64,000 bases of DNA, taken from NCBI RefSeq assembly GCF_019393635.1, contig NC_057866.1, forward strand, positions 226,389,359 to 226,453,358, read 5' to 3'. Position numbers and translations under genes: made by a program. Below, piece after piece: positions 55,029-64,000 of this stretch. The first letter of the stretch is position 1, and the number at the start of each line of letters is the position of its first letter. This stretch comes from Dromiciops gliroides (Eukaryota > Chordata > Mammalia > Microbiotheria > Microbiotheriidae). The notes beneath the pieces were generated by a model. That model was not told the origin of the DNA. It searched no databases and saw only the letters and a list, made by a program, of their open reading frames with translations.

Positions 55029-58000
55029 CTAAGAAAGTAAAAGGATGGAATAAAAGAATGAGAAACGTAATTGGGCAAACTCAAAATGTCTTTTTCCCTG
55101 TCGTGAGACACTGGCTCATCATGGCTGCATTTAACATGTCCCTGGTTTATCTTCAATTCATGATTTGTATAATCAGCTTTTGCTGCTACAGAGGAGAAGC
55201 CAAGGGACCTGCAAATCCAGGGCCTCCATTACAGGCCTTCATTTTCCCTCCTTTGTCCCCATCTTACTATCCTGAAAATACACACTGGGTGGCACATGGG
55301 AAGTGCTTAATAAATGTTTATTTGACTTGAAAACTGCCATCAACAGAGGCCCACACTTTTTGGGTTACTATGAGTCCTAAAAGGCCATATGGCATAATGC
55401 TTGAGTCAGGGAGACCTGGGTTGAAGTCCCACCTGACTCCTTCTGGCTGTGTGACCCTGGGCCAGTCACTTGATCCTGTGCCCCCAACTATGCTCTTTAT
55501 ATTCTTAAATTGTAGAACCAGTGTTGATTTATATTGGTAGAGGAAGCAGACTCACTAGGAATTCCCTACACTAATAAAACCACAGCTTTAGTTTTATTTT
55601 TTTCTAGGTCTAGTCTTATTATTATTTTTTTAATCACATAGCAGGAAAAGCAATTGCTACCTTTCTAGGACTAGGATGCAATTCTAATTCAGTGTTGTCT
55701 TTCTCCTATAAGGTGTAAATTTTCCCGGCATTAATTTTTTGTTTGAACTTTAAATTTTAAAGGGCCAGTTTGATGACCTTTGGAATTCTCTGCTAGCCAA
55801 CATAACAGTGTAACACTTCCTAAACACCCTTTTAAGAGTGACTGCAGGGGCAGCTAGATGGCGCAGTGGATAGAGCGCTGGCCCTGGATTCAGGAGTACC
55901 TGAGTTCAAATCCAGCCTTAGACACTTAACACTTACTAGCTGTGTGACCCTGGGCAAGTCACTTAACCCCAATTGCCTTACTAAAAAAACAAAAAACAAC
56001 AACAACAACAACAAAAAAAGAGTGACTGCAAACCTGACTAATGTGGAAATGTTTTTACATGTATAACTTATCTTGAATTGCTTGCGTTCCTCAAAGGGGG
56101 TTGAGGAGGGAGGAAGGAAGAACATTTGGAACACAAAGTTTTAAAAATCAATGTTAAAAATTGTTTTTATATGTAATTTGGGAAAAAATAAATTCTAGAC
56201 AAATGGGGAAAAAACAACTAGTTTTCATGGTGAAGGAGGGAACAGATGGCCTGGGAATCAGAGGTCAAGGAAACGAAATTTCATCCATGTATTTAAGGGA
56301 AGTAAGTTTTAGAGGTAAAAATTCTCTGCTGGTCTAAGCCATACATATTTCCTTAGGCTACTGACACTTCAGTAACCCTCCCATCAAAAGCTTTGCCCAC
56401 TAAGGTGCTTAGAACTATATGAGGAAGATAACATATGTCTTGTATAAGCCTATATCTTATATACCTTTATGTTGCTGCCCCAACCTAGGGGCACACACAC
56501 AACGAGTGATTAATAAGCATTAATTCAACTGAATTTTTTTTTAAAAAGAGTGACTGTGTAGGGTGGCTAGATGGCACAGTAGATAAAGCACTGGCCCTGG
56601 ATTCAGGAGTACCTGAGTTCAAATCTGGCCTCAGACACTTGACACTTACTAGCTGTGTGACCCTGGGCAAGTCACTTAACCCCCATTGCCCCGCCAAAAA
56701 AAAAAAAAAAAAAGAGTGACTGAATTAAAAGAGCTGGTCAATACTTCATGATTTTGAGATGAAAAGATCAGCCTAGCCGAAGAGTATGGAGGAGCAGGTA
56801 GCAGAGAAGGTACTTTATGTATTGCCTGAAAGGAGTGATGAGTTAAGATCACAGTTGTTACTCTGAGCATAAGGAATTTCTTCACTATCATGTTAAGCAA
56901 GTGTGCGCCCACTCTCTTCCCTCAGATAGTAGTAAAGTGTGACTCAGGTATAAATACAGACTGGTTTACTCTTGAATTTGCTTATAGTGAGTGCCTGCGA
57001 TGTTATTATTGCTTTTATTTTATTGTTAAGTAGACAGTTGTATTTAGGATCTAGTGGTTATCATCACTGAGTGGCTGGTTTTATATAAATGGGGCACACC
57101 AGTCAATATATTCTTGCATAACAGTTACCCCATGGGACCTAAGAAAGTGTGAATAGAGCCATATGGGGTATTATCTGAGAACTCAGTCTTGTCAGTACAA
57201 GGGCAGAATGGGATGAGCAAGCCAAGTGGGTGACCAACCCCGACCCCCCCCCCCCCCGCCCCATGTATACCAGTAGAACCCTAATGCACACATTATGTAA
57301 GGAAACACACTGTAAAGTATAAAACATTATATAAATGTGAACTCAAGATAAAACCTATAAAATTCTAAGGAAGATATACTGGTATGGAGCCCCATTTCAT
57401 ATTTCAACATTCATCTTTTTAAAATGGGGGGGAAAAGCAACCTGACTTCATCTGGGAGGAATTTTGAAACCAGAAAGCCAATAACTGGACAATCCTGAGG
57501 CAAGGCAGCACAAATCTGGCTTTGAGATACTCAGATAGATACTTTAAAGAAAGATACCGGGGGCAGCTAGGTGGCGCAGTGGATAAAGCACCGGCCCTGG
57601 ATTCAGGAGTACCTGAGTTCAAATCCAGCCTCAGACACTTGACACTTACTAGCTGTGTGACCCTGGACAAGTCACTTAACCCCCACTGCCCCGCAAAAAA
57701 AAAAAAAAGAAAGATACCTCTTCAAGATCCTCTTTTAACTTGTTATATTGTTCCACATCAAAATCCTTCTTCTTCAGTCTTTTGTGGAAGTAGTAGAGGA
57801 ATTGTCTATCCTTAATGAGTGAGTAAGAATAATCCTAAAAAAAAACAAAAACCCATATATTAATGTACTTCTGACTCCAATTTTGGCTTAATAAATAAAC
57901 CAAGGGGCATCTAGGTGGCACAGTGGATAAAGCACTGGCCTTGGATTCAGGAGGACCTGAGTTCAAATCCAGCCTCAGACACTTGACACTTAGTAGCTGT

Positions 58001-61000
58001 GTGACCCTGGGCAAGTCACTTGACTCCAATTGCCTCACCCAAAAAAAAAAAAAACCCAAGGTAGAGAGAATCATCAATGATTTGTGTTGGACATGGCATT
58101 TTAAAGCTAACATGTAAAGCAGCAAGGACTACTGGATGAGAGTGCGGGGCTTGGGAGTCAGGAAGATCTGGGATCAAGTTCTGCCTCTGAAATTGACTAG
58201 CCGTGTGACCCAGGACAAGTCTTTTCACCTTTACACGACTGAGACAATTGCTGACACACCTGCAGACCTCAGTCATGGCCTCCTCATGCTCCTCAAGTGG
58301 TTCAAGTCCCCTACTCTGGTGAGATCACAAAGAACTCTTAGGTAAGAGGAGGGTGTAACATCTGGCATCATTTCAGATCTATGGCTACTTTCCAAGACAT
58401 ACTTGACAACAGAAGCCAACTCTATTTTGGAAAGATTCTGATCAAATGTCTTTATTATTGTGGTATTTTGAACTCCAAGAGCCCCCAGACATCCTCTGGT
58501 TCAAGCCCTTCATTTTATCAATGAGGAGCTTGAAGTCCAAAGGGATTGAGCAGCAGAAATGGGATTTGAACCCACTTCCTGAGAGACCAGATGCAGTACT
58601 CTTTTTTTTTTTTTTAAGTGAGGCAATTGGGATTAAGTGACTTGCCCAGGGTCACACAGCTAGTAAGTGTTAAGTGTCTGAGGCCGGATTTGAACTCAGG
58701 TACTCCTGACTCCAGGGCCGGTACTCTATCCACTGCGCCACCTAGCTGCCCCCAGATGCAGTACTCTTAACCTTATGCTCAACTGCCCCTATTCGATTTT
58801 ATCGTCAAGTGAAAACATAGAGAAAAGAACTGGAATTAAACTCAACCTTCATGATAGTAATGGGTGGTCTCTTCCTACATGGGCATGGTCCCTTAGGTAA
58901 TGGAATTGCTTGTAGTTGTTATTGTTGTTGCTATGACTACTATTACTACTAGTATTACAACCACTACCTGCCGCCACCACCTGCACCACAATAACAACAG
59001 CTACTAACACTACCACAATAATCACCACCACTGTCCCCACTACAAGTACAATAATAAAAACTACTACTACCACCACAACCACCACCACTACTACTAGCTA
59101 GGATTTATATAGTACTTTAAGTTTTGCAAAGTGCTTTATAAATATCTCGTTTGATCTTCATAACAACCCTGGGAAGTAGGTGCTATTATAATCCCCATTT
59201 TGCAGATGAGGAAACTGAGTTATGCAGAGGTTAAGTGACTTGCCAAGGATCACACTGCTAGTAAATATCTAAGGCCACATTTGAACTCAGGTCTTCTTGA
59301 CTCCTGGTCCAGCTCCTCTATGCACTTCGCCACCTATTAAAGTATGAAGGGACAAAAAATTGACAAGCCTATCCAACCACTGATTTAAGCAGTCACTGAT
59401 TCTGATAATTTATATGAATAGTCTTTCCTAGCCACAAAAAGATTGTCCTATCTGGAGACGCACCTGTCGAGTAAGGAGGAAATAAGCAAAGAATGTCATG
59501 GAGCTGCCAAAAGTGATGAAGTAGGTCACAGGTTCCATGATGTCCCAGGAGTACACCCACCATGTGAGCCATGCCAGGATTCCACCTTGAGTGGACATCA
59601 AAGCCAGCCCAGTCCACAAGAGTCTGTTGGTTTTGGCCTCTGAGCCAGCTTCAATTTTGGCTTTCAGCTGAGGAAGAAAAAAAAACAATACCTGATTAAT
59701 CCACTTAGGACTGCAACATCTGCCCCTTTTTGGCACAAACCCATGATTTCACTGGTGATGAGCAATGGTTCCCACTTATTTGTATCATGGTCCAAGGAGT
59801 TTGAAACTAAGAATTCTTAATGACACTTCAGAGTAAATAGAATTCTAGGAAACACTCAGTGAAGAAATGCCCTCTGCCAATGCAGATGAGTACCTGTTCT
59901 CCAACTTGTGCTAAGAGGATTGGCTGAAGACCTGACAAGTGAAGTTACTTGTCTATTAAATTGTAAGCTCCTTGAGGACAGGCACTGTCTTTGGCCACTC
60001 TATGTATTCCTAGCACTTAGCATAGTGCCTGGTGCATAGTAAATGATGGATGGATGGATGGATGGATGGATGGATGGATGGATGGATGGATGGATGGATG
60101 GATGGATGGATGACTGAGATGGCCGAGATCCAGGCTGTCCTCGACACAGCAGGGGTGTCAAATACAAAAACAGATCGCTGTGGGCAACATACTGACTTAT
60201 TTATTTTGTTAAACATTTTCCACTTTCACGTTACTTTGAATCTGACCAAACTCAGGCATTCTGAAGGCACCTCTGGGCTAAATCACTTAAACTTAATCTG
60301 ACACCTCTTCTGAGATGCTATGAAAGCCCAGAGTGACAACAGATAAAACACTTCCAAATGGATCCATTAAAATGATGGCTTCAAAGAGTAATTCTCCCAC
60401 CTGTCCACCCACCCCCTGTCAGTGCATTGCAAATATTGTTCCACTTATATCCAACTGTGGGAACACTTTGCACGTAAACTGACATGAACAAGGAAGTGAT
60501 CGAGGCAGCATCTAAACTGGGCCATGCTGGGCCCTCTGAAGGGACCACAGGGTCAAATGCACTCATGTATCCTTTTACTCCTCCGTTATTTGGAACTCTG
60601 GCCAAACCAGGGGAAGAAGAGCACAGGGACAAAACGCAGCGTTTGAGATGGCGAAGAGGCTGGTTATACTTACACTCCGCACCTTTGCCCACACATGGCG
60701 CTCCCCTGCCGGGAGTGCTGCCTCTCCTCCCCTCGACCTCCAGCTACTGCTCTTGGTGCCTGAGCTCAGGTTCCCAAACCCTCCAGGTGTTAGTGCCCAC
60801 CCCTTCCCATCATGCTCTCTCACTTCATATGAATTCTAGACTTATCTATGACCTTACTGGTCTATAAACTCTTCAAGGTTGGGGGCTGTCTTCCTTTGTA
60901 TCCCCAGCCAATCAGAAGAACAATTATATATGATATTATCCCAGCTAGCTTTATATAGGCCTACTGTGTGCCAGGTGACATAAATATCTCATTGGATCCT

Positions 61001-62252
61001 CACAGCCACCCTGGAAGACAGGTTATAACTGAGGCAAACAGAGCTCCATAGCTAGCCAGTCAGTGTTTGAGGCTAAATTAGAACTCGGGTCTTTCTGCTT
61101 CCAGGCCGGTACTCTATCCACAGCCTCACCTGCTGGACATTGATCGGGCACCTGCTATGTTCCAGGCACCGTGCTGAGTGTTGAGGATTCAAAATAAGGT
61201 AAAAGCCTGTTCCTGCTCTCAAGGAGGCCCCTATGAGGTGCAGGGGACATAGCGCCAGGCCTGGAGTCAGGAAGGCTCTCATTTAACTGTCTGCCTCATC
61301 TGTAGAATGAGCTGGAGAAGGAGACGGGAAACCCCTCCAGGATCTCTGCCGAGAAAACCCCAGATGAGGTCACCAAGGGTCAGACAGGACTGAAAACGAC
61401 TGAACCACAACAGTCCTGAGGAGCATCCAGTCTAATGGAAAGAGACAACATGCAAACAACTACATAGAAACAAGTTACAATACCGGATAAATAGGAGATG
61501 ATCAATAGAGAGCAGGCACTAGAATTAAGAGAGATTGGGAAAGGCTTCTGGTTCCTGACATAGTAGGTGCTTAATAAATACTTATTTATAATTCCTACAT
61601 CTAGAGCCGGAAGGGAGTTCAGAGGATATCACTAGATGGCTAACCCCCTTACTTTACAGATGAGGAAACTGAGGCACACAGAGTTTAACTGACTTGCCCA
61701 AGGTCACATAGCTATCAAATGGCAGAGGCAAGATTTGAACCCAGGTCCTCCTTTGGCCTTGAGAACCATCATGCTTTCCACAACTCCCACACAAGGGAAG
61801 AGTCAAGTGAAATGATTTTTTTCTTTGCTAATGTTTTGCTTGTACTGTTTAGCTTCTTAGAAAGCACTGGATTCTCAGGTCTTGATGCTGCTTGTTGGGT
61901 TGAGCCCCAAGGGCACCATATTCAGAGCCCCTGAACTGTGGACTGACCAGCTTTGGAAATCATTGCTTGGCTCCCAGGTCTCTCCCGGCTTAGCCAAGCT
62001 TGGAGCCCAGGGCAAGGGAGGCCTTCTCTATGAATTCTGATGCTCTTCTGGTATGTCCAGAGAGGATGGCCAAGGGCTGCCCATCACCAACCTCCTCCAT
62101 GGGCCGCAGCTGTTCCTTCAGCTCCTCAATCTTCTGTAGTAAACTGCGCTCTTTCTTGACCTGATGCTCCTCCACGTGCAGGGCGGTAAAGAGTCTCTGC
62201 ACCAAGGCCCTGATGTCATCCATGTTGGTCGCGTGCTCGCTACTCAGTCTTT
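54951..62252 (-). CDS. MCUB: MCUB, dominant-negative subunit of the mitochondrial calcium uniporter: joined coding span of the last four exons
   Basis: Inner-mitochondrial-membrane protein, paralogue of MCU, that joins the uniporter and lowers calcium uptake. Exons, reading down the minus strand: 62252-62092, 59667-59464, 57834-57718 and 55028-54951. They encode about 186 C-terminal residues: a coiled coil, TM1, the pore motif [12 protein letters not shown]2 and a C-terminal coiled coil ending IKEKN. The [12 protein letters not shown] segment with LAW before it has Trp and Val where MCU has Arg and Glu (human MCU 251 and 256), the substitutions that mark MCUB. The transit peptide and N-terminal domain exons lie right of the window. 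It converges on CASP6. All splice phases agree. Confidence 0.95.
55250..55490 (+). mobile_element. L2-type tail and MIR relic
   Basis: GGGAAGTGCTTAATAAATGT (L2-like) then GGCTGTGTGACCCTGGGCCA (MIR core). Confidence 0.6.
55847..56018 (+). mobile_element. tRNA-derived SINE (subtype A)
   Basis: Perfect target duplication AGAGTGACTGCA at 55835-55846 and 56019-56030, with an A- and CAA-rich tail. Confidence 0.95.
56031..56205 (+). mobile_element. L1 3'-end fragment
   Basis: CTGACTAATGTGGAAATGTT, AACATTTGGAACACAAAGTT and TGTAATTTGGGAAAAAATAA. Confidence 0.78.
56557..56712 (+). mobile_element. tRNA-derived SINE (subtype B)
   Basis: AAAAAGAGTGACTG lies on both sides, ending at 56556 and from about 56710. 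The same core, AGAGTGACTG, also flanks the SINE at 55847. Confidence 0.92.
57559..57705 (+). mobile_element. tRNA-derived SINE (subtype B) at the MCUB penultimate-exon donor
   Basis: Target duplication AAAGAAAGATACC at 57546-57558 and 57706-57718. On the MCUB strand the right copy carries the last exon base and the splice donor GGTATCTTTC. Confidence 0.95.
57718..57834 (-). CDS. MCUB: MCUB penultimate exon
   Basis: This 117-nt, 39-codon exon follows tttttag and ends at donor gtatct. It reads [20 protein letters not shown] then [19 protein letters not shown], matching the matrix-side segment after TM2. A SINE is inserted at its splice donor: the target duplication 57706-57718 includes the last exon base. 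Confidence 0.95.
57903..58055 (+). mobile_element. tRNA-derived SINE (subtype A), 68 bases upstream of the MCUB penultimate exon
   Basis: Head GGGCATCTAGGTGGCACAGT and tail CCAATTGCCTCACCC(A)n. AAACCAAG and AACCCAAG flank it. Confidence 0.9.
58120..58585. mobile_element. MIR/MAR1 relics
   Basis: Plus-strand head at 58120-58270 (GCTTGGGAGTCAGGAAGATC, GACTAGCCGTGTGACCCAGG) and minus-strand MIR piece at 58480-58585 (GGGATTTGAACCCACTTCCT). Confidence 0.55.
58604..58751 (-). mobile_element. tRNA-derived SINE (subtype A)
   Basis: Perfect 17-bp target duplication CCAGATGCAGTACTCTT at 58587-58603 and 58752-58768. Sense to MCUB. Confidence 0.95.
58915..59098. repeat. Degenerate ACC/ACT/ATA triplet-rich tract
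   Basis: Long imperfect trinucleotide repeat. Its minus strand translates as a Val-rich string, which is an artefact of the repeat. Confidence 0.88.
59098..59337 (-). mobile_element. MIR, nearly full length
   Basis: CAAAGTGCTTTATAAATATC, GCAGATGAGGAAACTGAGTT and GTGACTTGCCAAGGATCACA. It ends about 125 bases from the MCUB pore exon donor. Confidence 0.78.
59464..59667 (-). CDS. MCUB: MCUB pore exon (TM1, DIME motif, TM2)
   Basis: This 204-nt, 68-codon, phase 0-0 exon lies between cttcctcag and gtgcgt. It reads [20 protein letters not shown], then [40 protein letters not shown] and [10 protein letters not shown]1 covers residues 17-40, the pore loop WDIMEP 41-46 and TM2 47-65. The Trp and Val typical of MCUB are present. 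Confidence 0.96.
59950..60112 (+). repeat. L2-type tail grown into a GATG tetranucleotide repeat
   Basis: L2-like AGCTCCTTGAGGACAGGCAC and TGCCTGGTGCATAGTAAATG run straight into about 17 GATG units (60043-60112). Confidence 0.85.
60150..60312. mobile_element. Decayed non-autonomous DNA transposon (hAT-like)
   Basis: Left end CAGGGGTGTCAAA and right end near TCTGACACCTCTTCTG are diverged inverted repeats of the CAGGGGTGTCAAA...TTTGACACCCCTG type. The interior has TGTGGGCAACATACTGACTT. No clear 8-bp duplication was seen. Confidence 0.5.
60950..61755. repeat. Cluster of old repeats: MIR, medium-reiteration repeat with nested MAR1, MIR
   Basis: Minus MIR at 60950-61120. The unnamed repeat starts near 61135 (GGGCACCTGCTATGTTCCAG) and resumes at 61413 (GAGACAACATGCAAACAACT) after a MAR1-like copy at 61225-61412. 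A further minus MIR lies at 61595-61755. Confidence 0.65.
62092..62252 (-). CDS. MCUB: MCUB internal exon (coiled coil before TM1)
   Basis: This 161-nt exon follows acceptor cttttctcag and ends at donor gttggt. It reads [20 protein letters not shown], then [20 protein letters not shown] and [13 protein letters not shown]. It aligns with the human segment around HRLFTILHLEESQ. The donor has T at +3, so it is not strong, but it is the only one giving the right phase. Confidence 0.9.
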
Positions 62253-62507
62253 CTGAGAAAAGACACAACAGTGACCACAACTGAGGGGGGAGCAAGTCAG
62301 GCCTGACACTCGCTGACAGCCTCAGTCCTTTGCCAGCCAGCTCCTGGACAGGTACTTCAGGTTTTTGCTTTGATATCATCTCCCCTCCCCATCTTTTAAA
62401 ACAAAGACATGTTTTTATTTATTTATTAGTTTTACCCCTCACAAAGTAATTTATTTTCATTCAGATTTGAAATAACAAGGACACTCACCATTCAAATATA
62501 GTTCTAT

Positions 62508-62654
62508 TTTTTTTTTTTTGCGGGGCAATGGGGGTTAAGTGACTTTCCCAGGGTCACACAGCTAGTAAGTGTTAAGTGTCTGAGGCCAGACTTGAACTCA
62601 GGTCCTCCTGACTCCAGGGCCGGTGCTCTATCCACTGCGCCACCTAGCCGCCCC
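62508..62654 (-). mobile_element. tRNA-derived SINE (subtype B)
   Basis: ATAGTTCTATTTTT on the left (from 62498) and ATAGTTCTATTTTT on the right (from 62656). Sense to MCUB. Confidence 0.93.
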
Positions 62655-62819
62655 TATAGTTCTATTTTTAATTTTTTTAAATCCACATTTTTTTTAGTTT
62701 AATTTTCCAATGAGCAAACATTTTCTCTTGCCCCACTGGGGGGAAAACCCTTGTAACAAATAAGCATTTACTTTCTCTCCTTCCCATCATCCTCTCTCCC
62801 CAGCTAAAGCTTGTAACAC

Positions 62820-62945
62820 AAAAGATCAGGCGCAGTGAGACAGAGCCAGGCTTGGAGTCAAGAAGACTCATCTTTTTGAGTTCAAATCTAACCTCAGATA
62901 TTTACTAGCTGTGTGACGCTGGGCGAGTCATTCAACCCTCCCCAA
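62820..62945 (+). mobile_element. MAR1/MIR-like SINE fragment
   Basis: AGGCTTGGAGTCAAGAAGAC and TTACTAGCTGTGTGACGCTG. Confidence 0.6.
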
Positions 62946-63940
62946 CTTTGAAAGGCCCTAATCTTTCCTCCAATTAGAAATCAGATTATCTAATGTTATA
63001 TATCCTGGTTAATTGTTTCCTTTTGATTATTTTAATCTTTTTTTTATTAATTATTTAATCTTATTTGATTGTTTTTGATGTATAAAAGTCTGTCTCCCCC
63101 TGCCCCGTTTTAGGGATACACGCCTAATCTGAGAAGGTCTGCTCCTGGTTTATTAGGCAACTGCCATGCACTGCTAAATAAATCAATATGCTCAGAAGAT
63201 TGAACCTTTGTTTCCTCAATCATTTCATCTTTCTCCTGCCAAAATATAAATTATGTTGGCTGGTTTACCGAACTGCATTTTTTTTTCTCTCTCTTGTTAT
63301 TCTTTGTAACAAGAAGTATCTCACTGGGTAAAGTGGAGAGAAGGGGAGTTGTATCCAGAAATAAAAGCAATATGAAGATAACATATCTTTCCCCCCCCGT
63401 CTTCAATTAAAAAAAATAGAATAACAAGTACATGGCAATGAAAAGACATTTGGAGGAGCCAAATTAAAAATATGAGCAGGGAACGTTGAGCTTTTTGGCA
63501 CCTATTACGCTGCTTGATAATACTTGTTAAATTATTTAATTTAATTTAATTACATATTTATGTAATTGTTTTTTAAAAAGCAAACTCAAACACCTCCTCA
63601 AAAAGCACACATACATATATACACAAAAGATCTATCATTTTGATGGCTATGGTGGGATAAAGGAGTCAGAGTTGGGACGCTGTAGGCCTGGTGCGAGATA
63701 GTAGAGGTAATGGCATCCATGACCAGCAGGGGCCTCAAACCCTTCTTTGGCCAACAGGTATTTAACAAACACTTGGAGTCAAAGTATAATGATGAAATGT
63801 CTTTTCACTGTTCAAGGAGCTCACTTAATGTGAGAATCAATATGAATGCCTAATAAGTACAGAAACAAACAAACCTCCAGAGGAAAGAAACCATAGGTTG
63901 TGTTGGGATTAAAGGGAAAATCTTAAGAAAGGTGAGGTCT

Positions 63941-64000
63941 GGGGCAGCTAGGTGGCGCAGTGGATAGAGCACCGGCCCTGGATTCAGGAGGACCTCAGTT
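63941..64000 (+). mobile_element. tRNA-derived SINE, cut by the window end
   Basis: Intact head GGGCAGCTAGGTGGCGCAGT to the B-box start. Confidence 0.93.

Larger units (their letters stand above)
59668..62091 (-). other. MCUB: MCUB intron between coiled-coil and pore exons
   Basis: It contains a GATG tetranucleotide tract, a decayed DNA transposon near 60150-60312, MIR/L2 relics and a MAR1 copy nested in an older repeat. The interval 60313-60950 has no recognised feature; open frames there lack any recognisable similarity. Confidence 0.5.
62253..64000 (-). other. MCUB: MCUB intron upstream of the coiled-coil exon
   Basis: No earlier MCUB exon was recognised. It holds SINEs at 62508-62654 and 63941-64000 and a MAR1/MIR-like copy near 62820-62945. 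The stretch 62960-63940 is AT-rich and unassigned. Confidence 0.5.

Noticed and set aside
58849-59088. Valine-rich minus-strand open frame
   Set aside because: It is the translation of a triplet-repeat tract.

Overview
The window is mammalian nuclear DNA, almost certainly from a marsupial and probably an Australian-type one. The evidence is about thirty copies of a tRNA-derived SINE (A-box GCTAGGTGGCGCAGTGG, B-box GAGTTCAAATCC, then a conserved CTGTGTGACCCTGGGCAAGTC segment), together with marsupial-style L1 3' ends, a MAR1-like SINE and many old MIR/L2 relics. The species cannot be fixed from sequence reading alone.

Three host genes are present, in the order known on human chromosome 4q25. 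PLA2G12A (+ strand; exons 2-4 at 5640-10761, exon 1 lies left of the window) encodes a secreted group XIIA phospholipase A2. CASP6 (+ strand; seven coding exons, 17874-49479, with a CpG-rich promoter at about 17.2-18.5 kb) encodes the effector caspase-6. MCUB (- strand; the last four coding exons, 62252-54951, the 5' exons lie right of the window) encodes the dominant-negative subunit of the mitochondrial calcium uniporter. CASP6 and MCUB converge tail to tail, with about 5.5 kb between their stop codons. The genes are neighbours but do not form a pathway.

Layout: 1-11.5 kb is PLA2G12A; 11.5-17.2 kb is repeat-rich intergenic DNA; 17.2-18.5 kb is the CASP6 CpG island; 18-49.5 kb is CASP6, mostly introns full of antisense SINEs and L1 3' ends; 38.7-44.5 kb in intron 5 is a nest of L1 pieces including a 2.8-kb half-L1 (HAL1-like) insertion with a perfect 15-bp target duplication; 49.5-51.5 kb is the CASP6 3' flank; 51.5-54.8 kb is intergenic; 54.8-64 kb is MCUB. 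Two related solo LTR fossils lie in CASP6 introns 4 and 5.

I found no new multi-gene system. The points most worth a second look are: replacement of two of the three human zinc-exosite ligands in CASP6; a one-base phase disagreement between CASP6 exons 1 and 2; SINE tails that place T-rich tracts just downstream of weak splice donors in both CASP6 and MCUB; a strong antisense bias of the SINEs in all three genes; and the half-L1 insertion. Exon edges were set by hand from splice consensus, reading-frame phase and remembered human protein sequences. Repeat edges are approximate unless a target-site duplication is given.
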